The translations under genes were made by a program, and so were the position numbers. A stretch of 64,000 nucleotides of DNA from Arcanobacterium pluranimalium (lineage in GTDB: Bacteria; Actinomycetota; Actinomycetes; Actinomycetales; Actinomycetaceae), in NCBI RefSeq assembly GCF_016907845.1, contig NZ_JAFBCS010000001.1, positions 1,674,001 to 1,738,000 on the forward strand. The letters are read 5' to 3'. Below, one piece after another: positions 34,290 to 43,518 of this stretch. Every line of letters begins with the position of its first letter. The stretch's first letter is position 1. Below the pieces are notes generated by a model, which saw only the letters and a program-made list of their open reading frames with translations, was not told the origin of the DNA and ran no database searches.

Positions 34290-35196
34290 AGTCACTGAGC
34301 AGACCGGCAGTCACCAGAGCCCGGCGAAGTTCCTGGCGTTGCTGCTCTGAAGCCCGCACCAAAGGCAATCGCAAGCTTGGACTCTCAATAACGCCGAGCA
34401 TTGCCATTGCCTCTTTAGCCATCACGGCTCCTTGCCCGGCTCCCATGATGGCATCGACAAGCGGCATATGCTTTGTGAATTCCGCCCGAGCTGCTGGAAG
34501 ATCACCAGAATCTACTTCACTCACCAGCGCTCGCAAACTACGTGCAATGATATGCCCAGCAACCGAAACCACACCAGAAGCTCCGTGCGCAAGCCAAGCA
34601 AAATTGAGCGAATCGTCTCCTGAATAGTAGGCCAAACCAGTTTCGGCCATTTTCTTAAATCCGGCAGCTACATCGCCCGTCGCATCTTTCACTGCCAGCA
34701 CCTGTTCGTGCTGAGCCAAGCGCAGAAGGGTGTCGTTGTCGATCTTCACCCCAGTTCGCCCCGGTATGTCGTAGAGCATCACCGGCAATTGTGTAGCTTG
34801 TGTAACGCTCAGGATGTGCTGGTAAACACCCTCTTGTGAGGGACGATTGTAGTATGGCGCCACAACGAGTAAGCCATCTGCCCCCGATTTTGCCGCACCT
34901 TGGGCAATACGTACCGCATGAGCAGTGTCGTTAGAGCCTGCCCCGCATATGATCATGGCACGATCCCCAACGGCGTCTTTGACTTCCCGTACCAGGACGT
35001 CCTTTTCTGGCTGATGAGTAGTTGGTGATTCACCAGTAGTTCCGGAGAGAACGAGCGCATCACAACCGTCGTCGACCAACTTCACCGCAAGTTTTTGCGC
35101 AGAAACTACATCGATCGAACCGTCGTCGTGAAACGGCGTAACCATCGCAACGGAAACTGAACCGAAAGGCCGCTGAGGCAAAGAATTGTGTTCCAT
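34288..35196 (-). CDS. dapA: DapA, 4-hydroxy-tetrahydrodipicolinate synthase
   Basis: Condenses pyruvate and aspartate semialdehyde, first committed step to DAP/lysine. TIM-barrel with GTTGESPTTHQPEK, the tyrosine motif APYYNRPSQEGVYQH, YDIPGRTGVKI and the Schiff-base lysine in LAVKDATGD. 302 aa, normal. dapB is close by (36023) but separated by a GNAT gene on the other strand. If MurE adds lysine, as its motif suggests, this pathway supplies wall lysine. Confidence 0.95.
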   Translation of the reverse strand: MEHNSLPQRPFGSVSVAMVTPFHDDGSIDVVSAQKLAVKLVDDGCDALVLSGTTGESPTTHQPEKDVLVREVKDAVGDRAMIICGAGSNDTAHAVRIAQGAAKSGADGLLVVAPYYNRPSQEGVYQHILSVTQATQLPVMLYDIPGRTGVKIDNDTLLRLAQHEQVLAVKDATGDVAAGFKKMAETGLAYYSGDDSLNFAWLAHGASGVVSVAGHIIARSLRALVSEVDSGDLPAARAEFTKHMPLVDAIMGAGQGAVMAKEAMAMLGVIESPSLRLPLVRASEQQRQELRRALVTAGLLSD

Positions 35197-35273
35197 ATCA
35201 TCACTTTAACGGGCGTAAACCACAATTGCGATGATCTTTCGATATGTGGGACGCCTTCTGCGAGAATGGATAT

Positions 35274-35858
35274 GTGAATGACACCTTAAAATCTGTTCGT
35301 CCAGCGCACGAAAGCGATGTGGCCGAAATTGGACGTATCCAAGCACAGTCCATGCACGAGTCGCTGGTGCGCGCACTCGAAGGTCCGCTCACTGTGGCTA
35401 CCACCGCGCAGTTCGATTCGCAGGCTTTCGCGCAAGCATGGTTGAACAGCATCCAAAATCTGCCTTCACCACAGCATCATGTGGTCGTCGCAACAGATGG
35501 CGAGGACGTGTGCGGATTTGCCGCATTCGCTCCCACCGAGCCCATCGATTTGCCCGATGACCAGCGTTTCGCTCCCGATGCAGAGTTTTTTGATCGCGAA
35601 CGCAGCGCCTATGAAATTCTCAACTTCGATGTCGACTCAGGTGCAAATGACCCCGATCATGGTGCTCGCCTCCTCGCCGCCGTCACCGATATTGTGGCAA
35701 ACTCGCAGGGTAATGAGATCTATTTATGGGTATTTCCTACCGACGACACCCTCACCCGAATGCTTGATGGCGCAGGTTTCGCACCGCGCGGTTTGCGCCG
35801 CAATTTCGAGGTGGATGCCAAAGAGGTAACACAACATTTGTGGTGGACTACGCTCTAA
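35274..35858 (+). CDS. GNAT-family N-acetyltransferase, substrate unknown
   Basis: About 194 aa with the GNAT layout: N-terminal SVRPAHESDVAEIGRIQAQSM, central strand HVVVATDGEDVCGFAAF, and late IYLWVFPTDDTLTRMLDGAGF. The acetyl-CoA loop (usually QxxGxG/A) is weak here (DHGARLLAAVTD), so activity is not assured. GTG 35274 gives the usual N-terminus; ATG 35244 is an alternative without a ribosome site. Lies alone between dapA and dapB on the opposite strand. Confidence 0.75.
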   Translation: MNDTLKSVRPAHESDVAEIGRIQAQSMHESLVRALEGPLTVATTAQFDSQAFAQAWLNSIQNLPSPQHHVVVATDGEDVCGFAAFAPTEPIDLPDDQRFAPDAEFFDRERSAYEILNFDVDSGANDPDHGARLLAAVTDIVANSQGNEIYLWVFPTDDTLTRMLDGAGFAPRGLRRNFEVDAKEVTQHLWWTTL

Positions 35859-36022
35859 CTAGCAGTATTCACTCTCGATACATTCGCAATGATCGCTCTC
35901 AATCCGTCGATGCTGCGACGTATCAACGATGCGACCTATCAGTGTTGCAGAGTCGGCGCTACAGTATCAGTCTCACAATATTAACGCCGCACGACGAGCC
36001 TTGGAGCTTCGCACATCTGCAC

Positions 36023-36763
36023 TCATTTCAAATTGAGATAAGATTCAAGTCCAAAGGTCAGACCCGCCTCATTGCCAACCTTGCGCACTGCTAACAGTAC
36101 GCCCGGCATAAATGACTCACGATCAAAAGAGTCTTGCCGCAAGACAAGTTGCTCACCTGGATTACCAAAAATGACTTCTTCATGTGCGTTCAGGCCACGT
36201 AAGCGAACTGCATGAACGTTTATTCCATCGACGACGGCGCCCCGCGCACCGAGCGCATCATCTTCTGTTGCATCCGGGCAAGGCGGAAGTTGCGCTGCTG
36301 CTCTCGCCTGAGCAATACCAGCAGCGGTAGACATAGCCGTACCAGAGGGTGCATCCACCTTGTTTGGATGATGTAGTTCGATAATCTCTACCGATTCGAA
36401 AAGCGCTGCCGCCTGCTTCGAAAAATGCATCACCAAAACAGCCGAGATCGAAAAATTGGGCGCTATCAATACGCCTTTTCCAAGGCGCTGAGCGTGTTCA
36501 TCAACGTGCGCCAGGCGTTCCGGAGTCCAGCCAGTGGTTCCTACCACTACGTGTACGCCAGCGTCTAGAAGCGCATGGACGTTATCGTCTGTTTGGGATG
36601 GAACAGTAAATTCTACTGCTACCTCCGCTCCATTGAGAGTCTGCGCGCTTATTGTGTCTGCGGCATCGAGCTGTGCCACAAGTTCAAGATCAGGGGCATT
36701 TTCAACTGCCTGCACCACGGTGGCGCCCATCCGTCCGCGTGCTCCAACTACTGCAACTTTCAT
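36023..36763 (-). CDS. dapB: DapB, 4-hydroxy-tetrahydrodipicolinate reductase
   Basis: NAD(P)H-dependent second step of the branch to DAP/lysine. Rossmann start KVAVVGARGRMGATVVQAVE, EFTVPSQTDDNVHALLDAGVHVVVGTTGW (in parts: EFTVPSQTDDNV, VVVGTTGW), the catalytic IIELHHPNKVDAPSGTA with its His-His and Lys, and GEQLVLRQDSFDRESFMPG at the end. 246 aa. 16 bp downstream of the M16 protease gene. Confidence 0.95.
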   Translation of the reverse strand: MKVAVVGARGRMGATVVQAVENAPDLELVAQLDAADTISAQTLNGAEVAVEFTVPSQTDDNVHALLDAGVHVVVGTTGWTPERLAHVDEHAQRLGKGVLIAPNFSISAVLVMHFSKQAAALFESVEIIELHHPNKVDAPSGTAMSTAAGIAQARAAAQLPPCPDATEDDALGARGAVVDGINVHAVRLRGLNAHEEVIFGNPGEQLVLRQDSFDRESFMPGVLLAVRKVGNEAGLTFGLESYLNLK

Positions 36764-36779
36764 GACACGAGCCTAACTC

Positions 36780-38093
36780 TTAGGAATCTGATCCGCAGAT
36801 TACGACAGATCGTGGACCGCCACATAATTTTTGCGCCAATGCTTGGATATCGTCAGCAGTCACCTCACGTGAGCGGCGCAAGGATTCTTCAATCGACCAA
36901 ATCTCACCTCGCACAAGCTCTGCCTGACCGAGTCTATTCTTACGAAAACCGTTGGTTTCGGCAGAAAATACCAGTTGGGCGCGGCGTTGGTTATAGGCAG
37001 TATCTACTTCTTGTTGAGATACCCCATCATTGGCTATCTGCTCGAGGCAATTTTGCATAATGCTGGCCACAGTGCTGGTGTGTTCCGGTGAACAAGCTGC
37101 TTCAAGCGCAAATACTCCCCCTTCTTGCCAATTCAAACACCACGAATAAGTCGAATATGCCAGCCCGCGCTGCTCACGTACTTCTTGGAACAAACGCGAG
37201 GACGTGCCTCCACCCAAAATCGAATCAAGTGCCATAAGCGTAATTTCTTCGTCATGGCCAGCGTAGAGACCAGGCATACCCACCACAACAGCACTTTGGT
37301 GACTTGGGTGAGCGATAAATGAAGTGCCCGAGGAGCCATACACGACGTCTCCCGCACGCCTGCGCCCGCTAGGAAGAACATCCGCATCGAGATTCCAACC
37401 GCGTGAGTCGAGCAAGGCCAAGACCATCGCACACAGTTCTTCGTGATTGACGTCCCCAGCAGCCGTCACCACAAGCTCGCGAGAATTGTAGTACTCCCGA
37501 TAATGCTCAAGCATATGAGAGTGATCTAATGCCAAGACAGTCTCGCGCGTTCCTCCAACCGGTCGGGCAAGTGGATGCTCACCAAACACCATTGGAAGTA
37601 GCGCCGTCTGCGCAACGTCGCTAACGTCGTCTTCCGCAGCAGCGAGCTCTTCGAGAATAACTCCTCGTTCAGTCTCCATCTGTTCAGGATCGAGCACTGA
37701 ATCCGTAACCATATCCACCAGCAACTCGAGCAATTGTGGCATATCAGCTGCAAAAACGCGCCCATAATAACAGGTGTATTGACGCGATGTTGCCGCATTA
37801 ATAGCTCCACCAAGAAAATCAGACATTTGCGAGATTTCCAGGGAACTGCGCGTTGAGGTGCCCTTAAAAAGCATGTGTTCAAGAAAATGAGTCGACCCCT
37901 CGCGGCCGCTCAGTTCATCGCGCGATCCTGCACCGATCCAAAAAGATAGCGAAACTGACCGCTGACCAGGAATCTTTTCGGTTAATACTCGGATTCCTCC
38001 CGGCAAAATCGACCGTTGCCCCAAAATTCCATCCTCTTCAAAGACGACCGAAGCACACTTATCGAGCGGCAAATCTATTCGCGCGTACGCCAT
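36780..38093 (-). CDS. M16-family zinc metallopeptidase (PqqL/YmxG-like)
   Basis: Cytoplasmic processing-peptidase-like protease. Inverted zinc motif HFLEH (69-73, STHFLEHMLFKGT) with the distal Glu in GVILEELAAAEDD; the second half is an inactive M16 domain with R/Y-type motif (REQRGLAYSTYSW). 437 aa from ATG 38093, chosen because AGGA lies 7 bases upstream. In Actinobacteria and Bacillus this gene regularly follows pnp, as here; its natural substrate is not known. Confidence 0.9.
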   Translation of the reverse strand: MAYARIDLPLDKCASVVFEEDGILGQRSILPGGIRVLTEKIPGQRSVSLSFWIGAGSRDELSGREGSTHFLEHMLFKGTSTRSSLEISQMSDFLGGAINAATSRQYTCYYGRVFAADMPQLLELLVDMVTDSVLDPEQMETERGVILEELAAAEDDVSDVAQTALLPMVFGEHPLARPVGGTRETVLALDHSHMLEHYREYYNSRELVVTAAGDVNHEELCAMVLALLDSRGWNLDADVLPSGRRRAGDVVYGSSGTSFIAHPSHQSAVVVGMPGLYAGHDEEITLMALDSILGGGTSSRLFQEVREQRGLAYSTYSWCLNWQEGGVFALEAACSPEHTSTVASIMQNCLEQIANDGVSQQEVDTAYNQRRAQLVFSAETNGFRKNRLGQAELVRGEIWSIEESLRRSREVTADDIQALAQKLCGGPRSVVICGSDS

Positions 38094-38179
38094 CACCACA
38101 TCCTTTTCGTGGAAAACAGAACTTTTCGTAATACGGTTGAGGGACTTCACCCAAGCAACAAATCATAACTATATCAAGC

Positions 38180-38227
38180 AAAATCGCTCCCTATGGTTCT
38201 ACTCTTCAGTAGAACCATAGGGAGCGA
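38180..38227 (-). terminator. Strong Rho-independent terminator of pnp
   Basis: Perfect 20-bp inverted repeat (38184-38203 with 38208-38227), 4-base loop, followed on the minus strand by TTTTGC. It lies 43 bp after the pnp stop and before the M16 gene. Confidence 0.9.
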
Positions 38228-38269
38228 AATTTAGGCTTATAACCTGCACAATTAATGCAAGATTAGCAC

Positions 38270-40675
38270 TCACTCATCTTCAGAAGTGGTTTCCTGCGCT
38301 GAATCGTCATTGGATTGTGCGCTTTCGCCCTGCTCAGAAGAGCGAGTACGACGACGTTCGCGTGGGCGGCGTTCCCGACGCTCACCACGCTCACCACGTT
38401 CACTGCGCTCGCCGCGCTCACCACGGTCAGAACGCTCACGGTTGCCACGGCGCTCTTTGTTCTCTTCCTCAGCAGCTTTCTCGGCCTCAAGCTGCTCTTC
38501 AGTAAGAACAGCGTGCAAGGAGAGCTTTCCACGTGGATCGATTTCAGCGAGTTCGACTTCCACCTTATCGCCCACATTGAGAACGTCCTCAACGTTTTCG
38601 ACGCGTTTTCCACCGATGAGACGGCGAATCTGCGAAATGTGCAGCAAGCCGTCCTTACCTGGCGAAAGCGAAATGAAAGCACCGAAAGTCGCCGTCTTAA
38701 CAACGGTTCCTACGAAGCGCTCGCCCACTTCTGGCATCTGTGGATTGGCAATCGAGTTAATCGTCTGGCGTGCAGCTTCAGCAGCACTACCATTCGTTGC
38801 ACCAATAAATACTGTGCCGTCATCCTCAATGGAGATATCGGCACCCGTATCTTCTTGGATCTGGTTGATCATCTTGCCTTTTGGCCCAATGACTTCACCA
38901 ATCTTGTCTACCGGGATCTTCACAGTGATGATACGTGGCGCGGTCTCTGCCATTTCTTCAACCTCAGGAACTGCTTCCTCAATGAGATCGAGAATTGCGA
39001 AACGAGCGTCACGCGCTTGGGAAAGCGCCGCAGCAAGTACCTGAGCTGGGATTCCATCGAGCTTGGTATCAAGCTGAAGTGCCGTCACAAATTCGCGCGT
39101 TCCTGCAACCTTGAAGTCCATATCTCCGAGTGCGTCTTCAGCACCGAGGATATCGGTCAAGGCAACGAAACGCTGTTCGCCGTCGATCTCACCTGAGATC
39201 AGACCCATCGCGATTCCTGCCACTGGAGCAATCAATGGCACACCAGCATTGAGAAGCGAGAGCGTTGATGCACATACCGAACCCATCGACGTCGAACCAT
39301 TTGATCCGAGCGCTTCTGAAACTTGACGGATTGCGTATGGAAAATCTTCGCGAGCTGGGAGCACTGGCACGAGTGCACGCTCAGCGAGCATACCGTGGCC
39401 AATTTCGCGGCGCTTTGGCGAACCCACGCGACCAACTTCGCCAGTCGAGTATGGCGGGAAGTTGTAATGGTGGATGTAACGCTTAGCCGTCACTGGGGAG
39501 AGGTTGTCGAGCTGCTGCTCCATCTTGAGCATGTTCAGCGTAGTCACACCCATAATCTGGGTTTCACCGCGCTGGAACAAAGCCGAACCGTGCACACGTG
39601 GAAGAATTCCTGCTTCTGCCGTGATTGTACGGATTTCCACTGGAGTACGGCCATCCATACGAATTCCCTCAGTGAGAACCCGATTGCGCATCTCTTTCTT
39701 CCAATGCGCATTAACAGCCAAAGCAAGTGGCTGCTCACGCTCTGGGAATTGCTCTGCTAGCTCAGCAACGATAGCTTCAGTAACTTCGTTGAGCTTATCG
39801 TCACGCTCGTGCTTGTCAATAATGCCGTGCAATGGCGCAAAACGATCGCCGATCTGTGCCCCAACAGCCTCGTATTCCTCATCTTCATAGGATGGGAACA
39901 GTGGGTACTCTTGAGTCTCCTTGGCTGCTTGACGTGCCAAATCAGCCTGTGCTTCACACAGCACGCGGATGAATTTCTTCGCAGCCTCGAGGCCTTCCGC
40001 TACTACTTCTTCGGTTGGCACAGTGCCGCCCTTAGCGATATTCGCAACGACGTTCTCGCCACCTTCTGCTTCCACCATCATAATCGCGATGTCGTCTTCA
40101 ACGATACGACCAGCCACTACCATAGTGAATGTAGCCTTAGGCTCCTCAGAATAACGTGGGAAAGCAACCCATTGGCCGTCAATGAGCGAGATGCGCACGC
40201 CACCGATTGGGCCAGAGAATGGCAAGCCAGACAGCTGTGTAGACATCGACGCAGCGTTGATTGCCACGACGTCGTAGGCGTCGTCTGGATGAATCGCAAG
40301 TACAGTTGCCACAACTTGTACTTCGTTACGCAGACCTTTAACAAATGCTGGACGCAAAGGACGATCAATCAAACGTGCAGCAAGAATAGCTTCCGTACCT
40401 GGACGACCTTCACGGCGGAAGAACGATCCTGGAATGCGGCCAGCTGCATACGAACGCTCTTCAACGTCCACCGTCAATGGGAAGAAATCGAAGTGTTCTT
40501 TTGGCTGAGCTGAAACAGCAGTTGCCGAAAGCACCACGGTTTCGCCGTCAAGGTATGCAAGTGCACAACCGGAAGCTTGACGTGCAAGCAACCCAGTTTC
40601 AAAACGAATAGTACGGGTACCGAACTTACCATTGTCAATGGTTGCTTCGGCAAATTTAACATCAGGACCCTCCAT
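38270..40675 (-). CDS. pnp: Polynucleotide phosphorylase
   Basis: 3'-5' phosphorolytic exoribonuclease. Two RNase PH domains ([18 protein letters not shown] and EILPR-like [20 protein letters not shown] in two parts: [20 protein letters not shown]), the helical domain between them, a KH domain ([18 protein letters not shown]) and an S1 domain ([21 protein letters not shown]). The last about 70 residues are a Glu/Arg/Gly tail with repeated RGERGER units, beyond the normal end. ATG 40675 has GAGGAGG. Follows rpsO, the conserved order. Confidence 0.97.
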   Translation of the reverse strand: MEGPDVKFAEATIDNGKFGTRTIRFETGLLARQASGCALAYLDGETVVLSATAVSAQPKEHFDFFPLTVDVEERSYAAGRIPGSFFRREGRPGTEAILAARLIDRPLRPAFVKGLRNEVQVVATVLAIHPDDAYDVVAINAASMSTQLSGLPFSGPIGGVRISLIDGQWVAFPRYSEEPKATFTMVVAGRIVEDDIAIMMVEAEGGENVVANIAKGGTVPTEEVVAEGLEAAKKFIRVLCEAQADLARQAAKETQEYPLFPSYEDEEYEAVGAQIGDRFAPLHGIIDKHERDDKLNEVTEAIVAELAEQFPEREQPLALAVNAHWKKEMRNRVLTEGIRMDGRTPVEIRTITAEAGILPRVHGSALFQRGETQIMGVTTLNMLKMEQQLDNLSPVTAKRYIHHYNFPPYSTGEVGRVGSPKRREIGHGMLAERALVPVLPAREDFPYAIRQVSEALGSNGSTSMGSVCASTLSLLNAGVPLIAPVAGIAMGLISGEIDGEQRFVALTDILGAEDALGDMDFKVAGTREFVTALQLDTKLDGIPAQVLAAALSQARDARFAILDLIEEAVPEVEEMAETAPRIITVKIPVDKIGEVIGPKGKMINQIQEDTGADISIEDDGTVFIGATNGSAAEAARQTINSIANPQMPEVGERFVGTVVKTATFGAFISLSPGKDGLLHISQIRRLIGGKRVENVEDVLNVGDKVEVELAEIDPRGKLSLHAVLTEEQLEAEKAAEEENKERRGNRERSDRGERGERSERGERGERRERRPRERRRTRSSEQGESAQSNDDSAQETTSEDE

Positions 40676-40813
40676 GGGACCTCCTCTTTCATTTGCCCCG
40701 CCCGATACGGCCGTCGATTATCATGCTCGGTAACATCGAGAAACCGCTCACCACAACCGAAGACCGAATCCAAAGGCGAAGGTCTTCTTCTATTTACTTT
40801 TGATGTTATGACA

Positions 40814-40841
40814 ATCGGCCCGGACCAAAGCCCGGGCCGAT
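40814..40841 (-). terminator. GC-rich hairpin between rpsO and pnp
   Basis: Stem ATCGGCCCGG / CCGGGCCGAT (40814-40823 with 40832-40841), 8-base loop, 6 bp after the rpsO stop. There is no clear U-run, so partial termination or an RNase processing site is likely, as known between rpsO and pnp in other bacteria. Confidence 0.65.
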
Positions 40842-40847
40842 CTGACG

Positions 40848-41117
40848 TCAGCGGCGAAGGCCGAGACGTGAAATCAGGGAGCGGTAACGCTCAATATCCT
40901 CAGCAGCGAGGTAAGCGAGCAGACGCTTGCGCTTACCAATGAGAAGCATCAAACCGCGACGGGAGTGATGATCATGCTTGTGAGTGCGGAAGTGCTCAGT
41001 CAGCTCCTTGATACGAGCTGAAAGCAGTGCAACTTGAACTTCAGGGGAACCAGTGTCGCCCTCGTGTGTTGCGTATTCCTTGATGATTTCATCTTTGATC
41101 TCTTTAGAGAGAGCCAT
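40848..41117 (-). CDS. rpsO: Ribosomal protein S15
   Basis: 89-aa primary 16S rRNA-binding protein of the small-subunit platform. Typical [22 protein letters not shown] and [20 protein letters not shown], ending [16 protein letters not shown] 41117 with AGAAGGAG upstream. Conserved neighbour order ribF-rpsO-pnp. Confidence 0.98.
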   Translation of the reverse strand: MALSKEIKDEIIKEYATHEGDTGSPEVQVALLSARIKELTEHFRTHKHDHHSRRGLMLLIGKRKRLLAYLAAEDIERYRSLISRLGLRR

Positions 41118-41278
41118 ACGATTCTCCTTCTTTCTCGTTGCACAGAGCTCAGGGCATATTCTCCTGAGCGATGACGTTCCGTGGCCGATCTAACGGCTTC
41201 ACTACTCTACCATGCGAAGCAAATGAGCTTCGAGTTTAAAATCGGTGACCTCAAACTCATCTACAAACTCATCTCCCG

Positions 41279-42289
41279 CTAGAATCGCTCAGCTTCAATA
41301 CCAGCTTTCACCGACGACGGATCCACCCGGCGTGCCACCGGCACTCCTAAAACTTCTGCACTGCGCCGCAGATCTTCATCCATCTGCTCAAGAAGCTCAT
41401 CAACTGACTCACAACGCACCATAGGCCGCAGCCACTGAATAAAATCAATCGCAATTTCTTCACCGTAGAGATCAAGGTCGCTACGCCCGAGCACATGAGC
41501 TTCAACAGTGCGCTGCTGTCCATTGAACTGCGGATTGTTTCCAATCGATATAGCAGCAGGTAAATGCACCGTTGCAGCAGTACCAGGAACAGTGCGCACG
41601 AGCCAACCGGCATAAACACCCTCAGCAGGCACTTCACCTAACTGATTTCCAGTTAAATTAGCCGTTGGAAAACCAAGTTCACGCCCGCGCTTAAAACCGT
41701 GCTGAACGACTCCCCGAATACGATGAGGACGCCCCAAAACTTTCGCTGCACCAGCCACATCACCTTTGCTCAGCAGCTCACGCACCCACGTCGAGGACCA
41801 ACGCCGCCCGTCGTCGTCACACAAATCGTCGAGAAGATATACGGCGAAACCTAACTCCTCACCGACCTCCCGCAAGAACGCGCCGTCGCCGCTGTTGTGC
41901 AGACCGAACCGCACGTCTTCCCCTACCACAACGCTACCTGCATGTAACTGCCCAACCAGCTGCTTTTCGATAAAATCACGTGGTGTGAGCGCCGCATAGT
42001 CGAGATCATAATGCTGCACATACACTGCATCAATGCCGGCTGATTCTAAACGCTGTAGCCGATCTTCAAGGGACGTCACCAAATTGAGATCTGACTGCGG
42101 ATTGTGTACCAGCCGCGGATGCGGATCAAAAGTCAAAGCGATAGAAATCGCCCCATTTTTCTGTGCCACTTCCACAGTCTTAGCAAGTACCGCATGATGC
42201 CCGCGGTGCACGCCGTCGAAAATCCCGATCGTAACTACGGTATTGTTCAGCTCTTGAGGTACGTCAGCAGGGCTTTTCCAAACTTCCAT
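41279..42289 (-). CDS. ribF: RibF, bifunctional riboflavin kinase / FMN adenylyltransferase
   Basis: Makes FMN and FAD from riboflavin. N-terminal nucleotidyltransferase domain with VVTIGIFDGVHRGHHAVLAK and the ISSTRIR-like region replaced by RRWSSTWVRELLSKGDV; C-terminal kinase domain with GFKRGRELGFPTANLTGNQL and SIGNNPQFNG. 336 aa. Its ATG directly abuts the stop (TAG) of the Cys/His-rich gene upstream, so the two are translationally linked. Confidence 0.93.
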   Translation of the reverse strand: MEVWKSPADVPQELNNTVVTIGIFDGVHRGHHAVLAKTVEVAQKNGAISIALTFDPHPRLVHNPQSDLNLVTSLEDRLQRLESAGIDAVYVQHYDLDYAALTPRDFIEKQLVGQLHAGSVVVGEDVRFGLHNSGDGAFLREVGEELGFAVYLLDDLCDDDGRRWSSTWVRELLSKGDVAGAAKVLGRPHRIRGVVQHGFKRGRELGFPTANLTGNQLGEVPAEGVYAGWLVRTVPGTAATVHLPAAISIGNNPQFNGQQRTVEAHVLGRSDLDLYGEEIAIDFIQWLRPMVRCESVDELLEQMDEDLRRSAEVLGVPVARRVDPSSVKAGIEAERF

Positions 42290-42565
42290 CTACTTGCCAC
42301 GCAGCCCTAGCTGCGTACGTCCACCGGAAATATCTGCAGGCGCATTTGCCGGTGTAGCTTCAGTATGCATACCAGCGCGTTTGCCTTTGCCACCGCAACC
42401 ACATCGGCCGCCGCCACAGCCACCGTGACCGCCGTGTCCATGACCACCGTGCCCGTGAGCACCGCCGTGCGCTTCCTGAGCAGATTGTTCTTTTTGCACT
42501 GCATTCTGTGCATGTCCGTGTCCACCACAGCCACAGCCATGCTTAACTTCTTGTGTATTGTCCAT
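42290..42565 (-). CDS. Small Gly/His/Cys-rich protein, probable metal binder
   Basis: 91 aa with ten His, five Cys and many Gly. Two CxC motifs (HGCGCGGHGH near the start, GRCGCGGKGK in the middle) flank the His-Gly stretch HGGAHGHGGHGHGGHGG; the C-terminal third is plain (ending RTQLGLRGK). I do not recognise a family. The composition suggests binding of Zn, Ni or Cu; this is inferred. Its stop abuts the ribF ATG. The ATG lacks a ribosome site but has -10 TAAACT seven bases upstream, so it may be leaderless, and a GCCGC-N3-GCGGC palindrome overlaps the promoter. Confidence 0.65.
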   Translation of the reverse strand: MDNTQEVKHGCGCGGHGHAQNAVQKEQSAQEAHGGAHGHGGHGHGGHGGCGGGRCGCGGKGKRAGMHTEATPANAPADISGGRTQLGLRGK

Positions 42566-42572
42566 AGCTACT

Positions 42573-42592
42573 AGTTTAAGCCGCTAGGCGGC
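42573..42592 (-). promoter_or_regulatory. Leaderless -10 box with overlapping palindrome
   Basis: Minus strand -10 TAAACT (42578-42573), seven bases before the ATG of the Cys/His-rich gene. A perfect GCCGC-CTA-GCGGC palindrome (42580-42592) lies just upstream in the spacer, a plausible operator. Confidence 0.45.
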
Positions 42593-42733
42593 CTAATTCT
42601 TGCTGAAAGTCCCGCAAAAGTTGAGAGTTCTATCAAAATCGCTCAAAGATCGCCAGCCGGCCGGCTTCGATTGCACGCCTGCTCTCAATCTGTTTCGCGT
42701 CACAAAACCATAGGCACTGCTCGCACATGTCAT

Positions 42734-42742
42734 TGTTATAAT
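42734..42742 (+). promoter_or_regulatory. Extended -10 promoter of the DUF421 gene
   Basis: TGTTATAAT gives a consensus TATAAT (42737-42742) with the TGN extension. No good -35 is seen. Predicted leader about 115 bases, containing repeated ATACTTTGG and CACAAAG words (42750-42797) of unknown role. Confidence 0.6.
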
Positions 42743-42863
42743 CGACTGGCACAAAGAGATACTTTGGAGCGAATGAATACTTTGGCACAAAGCAACATTC
42801 GATGCATTAACACCGCACTAACGCTGCATTGCCACAAAGAGATCCGCAGAGGAGAGGAGAAGA

Positions 42864-43457
42864 ATGTCATATCCACACGGATTAGACGCTTGGCTTGGAA
42901 TCACTTGGGAAGGAGCCTTTGCCGCAATCGTATCTACGGTGGTGATATACGCCGTCTTCCTCATTGTGATCCGCATTCTCGGCCAGCGACTACTTGCTGG
43001 ATTGACCACATTCGACACTCTGATGGTTCTGCTTTTCGGATCCATAGTGGCGCGTACTGCGCTAGGACCCGTGCCTACGCTCACCACAGGCATGATCACT
43101 TTTTCCACGCTTTTACTTCTCCACTATTCGGTGGGCCGACTCGCCAACTACCAGTATGGAGATCGCATGATTAACCGGCCAGCAATCGTACTTATGGCCG
43201 GTGAAAACATTCTTGAATCAAATCTTAAGAGCACCCACACCACTCGATCAGAACTCTTCTCACAACTACGTGAACACGGAATCCACTCCCCTGCACTCGT
43301 CGCTGCCGTCATACTCGAACCGTCCGGGCGACTGTCGATTTTAACTCGCTCGCACTTGATCACATCGAGTTTGCTCGAGGGAGTGCGCGATGCGCATCTC
43401 ATTCCGCGCGAATTTCTTGATCTCAGCTCAGAAATATCATCGCCGCAAGTTAGCTGA
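42864..43457 (+). CDS. DUF421 (YetF-like) membrane protein
   Basis: 197 aa. Three N-terminal membrane helices (about residues 15-95: WEGAFAAIVSTVVIYAVFLI, LMVLLFGSIVARTAL, TLTTGMITFSTLLLLHY) and a cytoplasmic DUF421 domain with RPAIVLMAGENILESNLKST and LFSQLREHGI. Bacillus homologues are implicated in spore or envelope functions, but the molecular role is unknown. GAGGAGAGGAG precedes ATG 42864. It stands alone on the plus strand inside the truB-ribF gene order, ending at a hexanucleotide repeat. Confidence 0.88.
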   Translation: MSYPHGLDAWLGITWEGAFAAIVSTVVIYAVFLIVIRILGQRLLAGLTTFDTLMVLLFGSIVARTALGPVPTLTTGMITFSTLLLLHYSVGRLANYQYGDRMINRPAIVLMAGENILESNLKSTHTTRSELFSQLREHGIHSPALVAAVILEPSGRLSILTRSHLITSSLLEGVRDAHLIPREFLDLSSEISSPQVS

Positions 43458-43463
43458 GCATTA

Positions 43464-43517
<54 letters not shown>

Positions 43518-43518
43518 C

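Noticed and set aside
38315-39196. 293-codon plus-strand open frame opposite pnp
   Set aside because: Shadow of the PNPase gene; no family resemblance.
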